Assembly (NCBI GenBank): GCA_951812925.1
Contig: OX638368.1
Span: 19,159,187-19,223,186, forward strand
Source: Calliopum simillimum
Taxonomy: Eukaryota > Arthropoda > Insecta > Diptera > Lauxaniidae
Direction of reading: 5' to 3'
DNA: 64,000 nucleotides
This document shows positions 56,626 to 64,000 of the stretch, in pieces; position 1 is the stretch's first letter, and each line of letters opens with the position of its first letter. The notes beneath the pieces are model-generated. The model worked only from the letters and a program-made list of their open reading frames with translations. It searched no databases and was not told where the DNA came from. Made by a program: the position numbers and the translations under genes.

Positions 56626-56759
56626 CATCTTTTGCAAACATGAAACAAATGGATAAGGTCATTTGATGCTTTAATGCACCTACATTCATTTGATTTCTTT
56701 AATATGTTTGAAGCTTTTTTTAAAAACTTTATTCTATTTACTTAAATAATTAAAATTTT

Positions 56760-57108
56760 AGTTGAAGAGTATATGGACTCAAGTGAGTCCAGTGAGTCAA
56801 ATGAGAGAGATCCTGAAAGCGACGAAGACATTATGGAACTTTTAAGGGACGACGAAGTATTTGTAGAGCAAGAAAATCTGATAACTCAAGAGTTACTAGA
56901 CCATAGTAAATTCCACATTAAATCTGGAGTTGCAAGCAATGCGTCGTCGCTTTATCGCGGCACACGCTTCTGTCAGAAAAAGTTTAAACCATACATTCGT
57001 ATGGAGTGGGCTACAAAACACAACGCGTTGAAAGTCAAAAAGCATATGACGCAAAAAGTTGAGCAACTTTCAACTTTTTCAACGCTTTCTCGCGTCAAGC
57101 TTATTTAA
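56760..57108 (+). pseudogene. Acidic exon-like frame interrupted by a MITE
   Basis: A good acceptor (aattaaaattttag, ending about 56760) precedes EEYMDSSESSESNERDPESD, then EDIMELLRDDEVFVEQENL and ELLDHSKFHIK. At 56922 the frame enters the MITE and what follows to 57108 is MITE sequence. The acidic Ser/Glu/Asp start is reminiscent of N-terminal exons of Harbinger-type transposases, or may belong to an unknown host gene. The frame after the MITE runs only a few codons more (RNCIKP) before the next insertion. Confidence 0.4.
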
Positions 57109-57412
57109 CAAACCATTTAATTTTTTTCATTTTCAAAACGTATTTTTTTTTCAACTGTTTGGTTGCTAGTATAAATAAATAAAAAATTTATTTAAATTTA
57201 AAATTGTTTCGGTGAGCTCCGAAAAAACAGAAAAATCTCTGGATACTTCCATTTCTTCAGCAAAAACTTTTTTATTGCTTTTAATTTTGCGAACTGTCAC
57301 CTGTTGTCACAAAAAACTTTGACGCGAGGAAGCGCCGCATGTAACTCGACAAACGAGACGCTTGAAAAGCCATGACGCAGTAAAGCGACGACGCGTTGCT
57401 TGTAACTCCAGC
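56922..57412. mobile_element. piggyBac-type MITE with TTAA flanks
   Basis: TTAA flanks both sides (56918-56921 and 57413-57416). The inverted ends read ctggagttgcaagcaatgcg and ctggagttacaagcaacgcg, each followed by tcgtcgcttta. TTAA target sites are the mark of piggyBac transposition. The left end has two extra bases and the right one extra, so the outermost edge has drifted. No transposase. Confidence 0.65.
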
Positions 57413-57433
57413 TTAAGAGAAATTGTATTAAAC

Positions 57434-59964
57434 CAGGGGTCGGCAAAAATAAATTTGAGAGTGTGTTAGTGAGAGAAGAGAGAATGCACTGAAAAAAAAA
57501 AATGTTCACAGAAAAGATATTCATTGCAAAAAAATATGCGTTAAAACCGAAAAATCATTGCAAAACCAACATCGAGTGCAAGCATAGTTCTGTCTTCTTA
57601 CGCCAGTAGTCAACAGGCCATAGCACAATTGTGAAAAGAAACTTCACACGCATTCTTATACTTTTTCAATCAGTTGTCGCAAAACCATCGACAAAGCAAC
57701 ATCGAGCGCATCCGTAGTTCTGTTGTCTTTTGACGCACATGTAAAAATTTCTCTACAGCTATGAGAAATTCTTAAAAATATATTATTTTTATTCTTTCTT
57801 TTTTATTTTATTCAAATTTTTAGTTTAGGGAACGCGCAGATAAACTTTTTAAAATCATACAAAAACTTTTAGGGTCGCCACCTGGTTTTTTTTTTGTAAA
57901 TTTTGCTTAAACCATATATTTAAAAAAAAAAATAAATTTTGGTCTTAAAGCGCTTAGATAAACTTTTTAAAAACTATACAAAAACTTTTAGGGTTGCCAC
58001 CAGTTTTTTTTTTTAAATTTTGCTTAAACCATATATTTAAAAAAAAAATAAAAATGTTGGTCTTAGATAAACTTTTTAAAAATCCAACATTACCTTATAT
58101 TTTTAGTGTTTCCACCTGGTTATTTTCCAACGTAATGTTAAAATCATACTTTTTTGAAATTAAGTTGAAATTCTTGATTTCAAGAACGGTCAGATGGCTG
58201 CAGGTGGTACAGATAGTTAAAAAAGTCTAGCAACCCTAACATAGCAACCATAAATGTTTGTTTCGTTGTCTTTGGATCCTAGATGTCAATTTATAAGGTG
58301 AAAATAATGATCTTAGTAATTTATTGAAACAAAATTTTGATTTTTTTAAAAAAAATCAGGTGGCAATCCTAAAAAATTACTGTAAGTTTTTTGGTCGAAA
58401 ATATAACTTTTCAATAAAGAAACTTAACCAAGAAACTCAATTTTGCGAATTAACGTCGGGCAGCCCTTATATGGCAACTCAAAATTTTTATTTCGTTCTT
58501 TTTGGACCCAAGATGTGAATTTATAGTTAGAAAATGATTATCTTAGCAATTTATTGAATGAAAATTTTGATTTTATTAAAGTAACCAGGTGGCAACCCTA
58601 AAAATATATTTTGATTTAAGTTTATTTAGACGTTTTAAGACTAAAATTTAATTTTTTTTTTTAAATATATGGTTTAAGCAAAATTTAAAAAAAAAACTAG
58701 TGGCAACCCTAAAAGTTTTTGTATAGTTTTTAAAAAGTTTATCTGAGCGTTTCTTAAACTGAAAATTTGAACCAAGTCACAAAAAGTATGAAATAAAATA
58801 TTTTTCAGAATTTGTCATAGCTGTAAAGAAATTTTTTTCATGTGCATAAAAAACATAAAAAAGACAACAGAACGACAGATGCGCTCGATGTTGCTTTGTC
58901 GATGGTTTTGCGACAACTGAATGAAAGAGCGTAAGCATGCGTGTGAAGCAGCGTTGCCAGCCGGTTACATTTTATACATTTTGCGTAACTTTTTGGCCTC
59001 TCACGTAGCTTGTAAGTAAAATTTGTGTTTTGGGCATTTTTCGTAACTTTTTAGGTTTTCACATTACTCAATTTATATTAACGTTTTTTTTCTTAAAATT
59101 TTGTTGCACTGAAAAAACGAAATTTCGGTATGGCACTGCCATTAACTATACAATAAAAAAACATTATTAAAACATAATGTGGCAGTGATTACGATCTCCC
59201 TTAGCTTTTGGCCATTTAAACCTTGTACCAGCCCCCGAAACGAGTGAGCTTTATACAAAGTAATCGTCGGAAGTTTAGCTGTGATGTGATTTATAAATCT
59301 AGTCGTTAAATCCTATCCGTTTCCTCCGACCAAAAGAGATTCATTATTGTTCATATATGAACATTGATATGTATGAATGTTTGTTTTCCTTTTTTTTTAA
59401 TACTTATCTTCGATTTGCTTTGTTTTTAATTACATTAAATGCTAATTGTCCAAGTAAATGGGTGCCGTTTCGTCGAAAATCGCAAAAATTTGTAGCCCGG
59501 ATGAGATTTATACGCAGATTTAAATAAATCACTACAGAAATAGATTTAATTTTTATATAGTAGATCACGTCATAAACTAAATCTCGAAACAGCCGTAAAT
59601 CACTTCTTAAAATTTGCGGTAGAAACTTAGTATTATTCTATTGATATTTCTCAAGACCAATTAAATATGGAAGCTCAGCTATGCATTGAATTATTTGGAA
59701 TTGTTGTTATAGACTTTTTGAAGAGTCACTGCATTATAAAATATATCCTGAACAAATTTCGGCGAAATTTTTTGTAATACAAAAACTATGTATGTATTTG
59801 CAATTGAAAATTGTTCCATTTATTTAGAAAAAGTTAATCAAAATGTAACTTTTTATCAAAAAATGTATCTTTTTAGCAGCAAAAATGTAACTTTCTCAAA
59901 AAAGCCCTGGCAACGCTGGTGTGAAGTGCCTCTCCTCAATTGAGCTATGGCGTGCCGACCACTG
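57434..59964. mobile_element. Non-autonomous hAT element with exact 8-bp target duplication
   Basis: tattaaac lies on both sides (57426-57433 and 59965-59972). The ends are caggggtcggca and, inverted, cagtggtcggca. A subterminal inverted pair (about 57660-57740 and 58845-58925) shares tcgcaaaaccatcgacaaag and caacatcgagcgcat. The core is a large palindrome built from a repeat with agggttgccac, ttttgcttaaaccatatatt and an A-run, in direct copies on the left and inverted copies on the right. A second hAT element is nested near its right end. No transposase is encoded. Confidence 0.85.
58949..59918. mobile_element. Second hAT element nested in the first, exact 8-bp target duplication
   Basis: gtgtgaag flanks both sides (58941-58948 and 59919-59926). 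The ends are cagcgttgccag and its inverse. Subterminal gtaactttt/aaaagttac motifs recur at both ends. The interior holds a MITE-like agattta/agccgtaaatcac segment (about 59500-59600) related to 61515-61675. No transposase. Confidence 0.88.
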
Positions 59965-60289
59965 TATTAAACCAAATCTACAGTAGGTCAAAGCCAAAGT
60001 CGTACACCAAACAAACTATTTTTCAATGTCCCAAAATAAGTACGCAAAAATAATTTAAGAAATTTGAAGTACATTTTTAAATAGCCTATTTAATCTTTCA
60101 TTTTTAACAAAAAACCAAACTTGAAATTTTCCGTTATTTTTGGAAATAAATAAAAAGTTACAGAAATCAAGCATGTTCAGTACCAAAGCCAAAGTCGTAC
60201 ACCTTAACAAAATTATAATTTTTACATGAGTTCAGTAATTAGTGCGCATCATATTGTTTTTATTTGTCATGTTTAGTCCTTTTAGCATC

Positions 60290-60740
60290 CTTTGAATTAG
60301 TCTTTCACAATAGCTCGCATAAATTTTTTCCCATTTTCCATGAATACCCTTTTCAGTTCAGTTTTTGAAGAAATATTGTGCTAGCTAACTTTTGCGTCTA
60401 GATAATTCCGCAAGATTTTAATAGCATTTATATCTGGACCCTGCGCCAGTGCTACGAATATATGTATTGGGATAGTTCTATTGAATCCATGATCTAATAT
60501 AATAAGGAATATGTTTGAGATCGTTTTCTTGGTAAAAATACATATCACTACATTGACCAAGTTTATCGTTAAATTGCAGTAAATTTAGTCTTAAAATGTT
60601 CAAATAAATCTTATGAGCCTCACTTATATCAACAAAATGGAGTTTTCTAGGCCCAGCTGCTGAAAAGAGCCCCAAACCATTTGTGAACCACCTTCATGTT
60701 TTACATTTGGTCTAACGTTTTCTTTTATAAAGAAGAAACA
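60290..60740 (-). pseudogene. Tc1 transposase C-terminal half, leftward copy
   Basis: Reads VRPNVKHEGGSQMVWGSF, then FSAAGPRKLHFVD and KIYLNILRLNLLQFNDKLGQ, then YQENDLKH (the catalytic Asp of QDND is Glu), then LAQGPDINAIKILRNYLDAK and HNISSKTELKRVFMENGKKF. The DLNPIE-type Glu is Lys. One frameshift and a stop are present. Confidence 0.8.
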
Positions 60741-61165
60741 TCAAGACGCTCGGTTGCTGTTTGCTAAAACTCACTGCCATAAAGATTTTTTCCTCTTCTT
60801 GAATGAAAGTAAGATTAATACTTTTGGATCAGACGGCAGACCAAACATATGGAGAAAACCAACTGAAGAACCTTGTTGGAAAAACTATATATGTAAAACA
60901 TGACGGTTTTTTTTCAGCATCTGGGCCTGAAATACTCCATTTTGTTGATAGTAGTAAGAATCGTAAGATGTATTTGAACATTTAGAGATTAAATTTATTG
61001 CAATATAAGGATAAACTTGGTCAATGTAGAGTAATGGGTACTTTTAATAAGATAACGATTTCAAACATATTTCTTAGAATATGAGATCATTCAGAAAGAT
61101 TCAATGCAACTGTCTCAATATATTCGTTACTCTGGCGCATCGATGTCCTTAATGCAAATACTACG
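60735..61165 (+). pseudogene. Tc1 transposase middle segment, rightward copy
   Basis: Reads ARLLFAKTHCHKDFF, then LNESKINTFGSDGRPNIWRK (first catalytic Asp of SDESK is Asn), then FSASGPEILHFVD and KMYLNI, a stop, and RLNLLQYKDKLGQ. Similarity fades after 61080. It shares family with the leftward copy but begins further toward the N-terminus. Confidence 0.78.
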
Positions 61166-61514
61166 TAGAAGTCTTTGTAGATTAAACCGAAACGAAAAAA
61201 AGCAAATCAAGTTATATTTGTTTACATTTTAATTTCAATTTGTGACAAAAACTATTGTCAAAAAAATAAAAGTCATTAAGCAATTGTACCAATCACAAAT
61301 GAAAAAATAAAATCAGTCACAATAGACTCTTGGAAATCAATCGTGCAATAAGTTTTTCTCTTGCAAATTTGGTCTTGCTTACAAGACTCTTGCTTTTGAA
61401 AAATCAATAGAATTTGTTTTTGTTATTTTAAATAATTTTGCATTTGCTACGATGCAACAAGATCGTGAATACGGTTCGCGAAAGAAATTTTTTTTTTTAC
61501 GTAAAAATTTATTT
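61166..61514. other. No gene recognised
   Basis: AT-rich DNA with a short inverted pair around cttacaagactcttgc; nothing else seen. Confidence 0.5.
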
Positions 61515-61675
61515 CTGTTATTTTAATCGGAGATTTGTTAAACTGCGATTATATCCTGTTTCCACCGGAGATTTATGAAGTGATTTAGCCGTAATTTACC
61601 TCATTCATCATGTATTAAACGTCAATCTGAAAATAGCCGTAAATCCCAAAATAAATCTTCGGTGGGAACAAGCTA
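61515..61675. mobile_element. Small MITE, related to 19115-19225
   Basis: ctgtttccaccggagattta (61557) is mirrored at the right by taaatcttcggtgggaacaa. gatttagccgtaa and agccgtaaatc form an inner pair. The left 106 bases are nearly identical to 19115-19225. Confidence 0.65.
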
Positions 61676-61969
61676 TTAAGTCTTGTGTGAAATTTGATAA
61701 CTTATCTCTAATTTTATCTCATTTTAAGAAATCTCAGTTAAAGCAATAAAATGCAACCATTAATGGTAGTTGTGAATCGTTCATGCTGTAATTTTTTTTT
61801 AAAAAAATTTTTATATTATTTAAATTTAAAAAGAAAATATAAAAAAACACACAGGGATCAATTTCCGCCACGTCTCCGCCGTTGATCCTGGGTAAAGCTG
61901 AGAGTGGATTATGAAAAAAAACTACCGAATGAACAGTGGATTGATCATTATTGAGTTAAAATTTTCAAT
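61676..61969. other. No gene recognised
   Basis: AT-rich DNA with a short gggatcaa/ttgatcc inverted pair at 61856-61893. Confidence 0.45.
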
Positions 61970-62480
61970 TCTTAAAAAGTGGGCGTGGTACTCATTTAAT
62001 GCTTTCCACTTTTTGTCCATTTCAAGATACTTATAATTCCAACGAAATTGAAACAAAAAATTTTATATAGTTTATGAGTTATAACATTTAACGTATTTCA
62101 CTTGTATGGATGATACCACGCCCACTGGTGATATTTCGCCCATTTTTTTGCTCAGAAGTACTTCATATATAGTAGGCTCTCTGTACTTAATTTCAGAAAA
62201 ATGACTTTATTAATTCTGTTATTACAACGTATTAACATTTTGTAAGCGATGCCACACCCATATGCGAGACTATATAATTTTTTGACAAGCTACAAATTAA
62301 TGCTGATTTTTACGAATAGGTGATCCCAGCTTTTTATCAAAATCGTTGAAACCGCTTTCGAGATATATTGAATTTAACTCACAAAATCCCGCCCACTTTT
62401 CGCTCGTTGCAAGGTGGTTTCACTAGACCTTGAGTTGCAAAATTTCACCAGATTATCTTGTGTTGTTTGTGAGATATAAC
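61970..62480. repeat. Diverged DINE-1-like units
   Basis: aagtgggcgtggtactc, ggatgataccacgcccactg, gcgatgccacaccca and cccgcccacttttcgctcg occur about every 120-170 bases, alternating with a gagttataac/gagatata segment, as in the repeats at 13480 and 47430. Confidence 0.5.
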
Positions 62481-63197
62481 CTTATAAATGAATCATCTTG
62501 ACGATTTTTCAAACTACCCATCTTTCTCGTCGCCATATTGTTCCGCCTTACTGTTTTTTTCAAAAACAGCACTCGAAAGCAGACACTTCAACAAAAAAAA
62601 TGAGCTATCATATGACCTATTTAGACGCACCAGATTTTGGGCAGCGAGGTGGCATAGTTGACGTAAAACGTTCCATATATATATATATATATTTACATAT
62701 CCCGAATTTTTGTGGTTGACTGATGACTGACGAAAAATTGCGGCCACACACGCAACATGCTCAAATTGAGCATAACTGTATTCCCTTTAAGGGGTTTGAA
62801 CTATTAGATTTTTATATGGAAGCCCTGTTTTTTACTGTCAACTGCGTAAAAAAGATTTTGTTTTGTGGAAATTTAGGACTTCAATTTGCAATTTTATAGA
62901 TATTTTTATTTTTCATTTGTGAAAAGGAATAAATAATAAAACAGACAAAATTCATCCCAAGCAGCGTTTAAGGCAATTATATATAATGACGCTAGTGGGG
63001 CTAGCGGCGCGGAAACTTTCGATCAAAAAGAGGTAAAAACTTGCACAAGGAAAATAAATTGTGTACCATATTAAATTGATTCTTTTCCAACTTGCCACTT
63101 TTCTATATTTATTTTTGATTTTCTTTTATATATATATTTAAACCCGGTGGCGGCTCTTTTCAACGCACATGTTCATCAATTGCTATTCTACGATACA
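62481..63197. other. Upstream region of the ZCCHC10-like gene
   Basis: Contains an (AT)n tract at about 62674-62692. A possible non-coding first exon is suggested by a splice-donor-like aaagaggtaaaa at 63028-63039, after a less AT-rich stretch (gcgctagtggggctagcg type). The promoter was not fixed. Confidence 0.35.
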
Positions 63198-63734
63198 ATG
63201 CATAGAAATGCAAAATTAGCTGCAGCATTTCCGAACGGAGTACGCTGTCAAAAATGCTTAGAATTCGGCCATTGGTCATATGAGTGCAAGGAAAAACGAA
63301 AATATGTACATCGAACTTCTCGCACGAAACAATTAAATAAAAACTTAGCTGAAAAATCATTTAAAATGGCAAACCATGCCGACGTTGACAATAATACAGT
63401 AAAAGCTATTGACGACAATGCAATTGCTTGTAAGACGAAAACATCAAAACGTAACAAACGCCAACACAGCGCCGGTTCAGATGATGATTCTTCGGATTCG
63501 TCATCATCGTCGGGTTCAACATCCGACAGTAGCTCAGAATCTGATTCGGGATCATCTTCTGATTCCGACGGCTCATCTGATTCCTCATCATCATCGGACA
63601 GTAGTTCAGATAGCTCAGAATCAGATTCCGCATCAACAGATTCAGATGATGATGAAGAGACAGCAGCACCAAAGAAGAAAAAATCACGACAAAGCTCAGG
63701 AAGTTCATCGTATACAGAAGATGAAGATATATAG
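63198..63734 (+). CDS. ZCCHC10-like zinc-knuckle protein with Ser/Asp-rich tail
   Basis: The 178-residue frame starts MHRNAKLAAAFPNGVRCQKC. The single CCHC knuckle CQKCLEFGHWSYEC (residues 17-30) followed by KRKYVHRTSRTKQL is the hallmark of ZCCHC10. A basic linker (KTKTSKRNKRQ) leads to a long Ser/Asp-rich segment (about residues 95-155), a KKKKSRQ patch and an acidic end. In the family the knuckle binds nucleic acid and the tail is disordered; the protein is nuclear and its role is little known. I chose the ATG at 63198 (context acaATGc); the frame stays open upstream without ATG to beyond 63147, so a further N-terminal exon is possible. The exon is intact. Confidence 0.85.
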   Translation: MHRNAKLAAAFPNGVRCQKCLEFGHWSYECKEKRKYVHRTSRTKQLNKNLAEKSFKMANHADVDNNTVKAIDDNAIACKTKTSKRNKRQHSAGSDDDSSDSSSSSGSTSDSSSESDSGSSSDSDGSSDSSSSSDSSSDSSESDSASTDSDDDEETAAPKKKKSRQSSGSSSYTEDEDI

Positions 63735-64000
63735 AATATATAGTAGCATTAAGCTTAAAACTACTATTGAATATTAAGCTTTAGTATTTAAGTTGATATT
63801 TAGATGGCACTAACTTACATTTAGCATCGTAATATGGCGACGGAAATGAAATAAGTAGCGCTAACAAGATAGTCAGGTATAGTAGAAAATGTGCAAAGTA
63901 GAAGTAAATTAACACAAAATTGGTTCTAAATGAAAAAAGAAAAAAAGCCACTTAAAACAATGAAACCAAACAAAGACGAGAATCGCCAATATATGATTTG
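63735..64000 (+). other. 3' untranslated region of the ZCCHC10-like gene
   Basis: AT-rich sequence after the stop codon. No consensus aataaa is seen before the window ends, so the transcript probably continues. Confidence 0.45.

Larger units (their letters stand above)
59981..61165. mobile_element. Divergent pair of Tc1 halves
   Basis: The left end cagtaggtcaaagccaaagt sits after TA (59979-59980), and its core caaagccaaagtcgtacacc is repeated directly 195 bp inside (60184-60203), an IR/DR arrangement. A transposase C-terminal half reads leftward to this end; a second transposase segment begins at about the same point (60735) and reads rightward. No right terminal repeat was found. Confidence 0.75.

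Noticed and set aside
63406..63777. Other-frame readings over the ZCCHC10-like Ser/Asp tail
   Set aside because: Low-complexity shadows of the real coding frame.

Overview
This window looks like gene-poor, AT-rich chromosomal DNA of a higher fly (Diptera, Brachycera). A tephritid-like genome is my best guess. The reasons are: host genes are intron-containing and eukaryotic (a first coding exon matching the dipteran synapse protein Sap47, a six-exon TTLL15-type tubulin ligase-like gene, and a ZCCHC10-type zinc-knuckle gene); a full Jockey retrotransposon is present; and there are many Tc1/mariner, hAT and PIF/Harbinger relics plus DINE-1-like repeats. Most of the sequence is transposon debris. 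I see no bacterial-type operon, CRISPR array or defence system.

Layout. 1-17786 is probably the first intron of Sap47, whose first coding exon (17787-17992) reads leftward. It holds a DD37E-type mariner pseudogene (1935-2725), a palindromic Tc1 element (5070-6696), a pure 1.2-kb (CCTAA)n array (8791-10025), a second Tc1 relic (11415-11946), DINE-1-like repeats (13480-14118), and a hAT-type element with tRNA-like inserts (15303-16649). 18000-24360 holds MITE-like inverted repeats, a pogo-like deletion derivative and a solo LTR. 24363-29975 is a nearly complete Jockey element on the minus strand. Its endonuclease is split by a 949-bp PIF/Harbinger-like element, and a second copy of that element (29987-31289) lies just beyond its 5' end. 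33561-36277 is the TTLL15-like gene. 36585-37514 is three foldback elements side by side. 38147-40916 is a decayed Ty3/gypsy element.

41804-55935 is an almost perfect head-to-tail duplication of a 7066-bp unit. Each copy carries a TATA-driven gene for a small secreted Pro/Thr/Glu-rich peptide, a broken ubiquitin-RpL40 pseudogene, several MITEs, a 366-bp repeat, a transposon-protein relic and 121-bp tandem repeats. From 55946 to 61675 there is an RTE-like 3' end, an acidic exon interrupted by a TTAA-flanked MITE, a hAT element containing another hAT element (both with exact 8-bp target duplications), and a divergent pair of Tc1 halves. The window ends with the ZCCHC10-like gene (63198-63734).

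The genes do not form a pathway; they are independent host loci separated by mobile DNA. The most interesting signals are the TTAGG-type array in a fly, the fresh tandem duplication with its secreted peptide gene, the Harbinger-like elements that keep first exons of two converging genes (one with a start codon assembled by splicing), and the palindromic Tc1 element. All family calls come from reading motifs by eye; no alignment was run.
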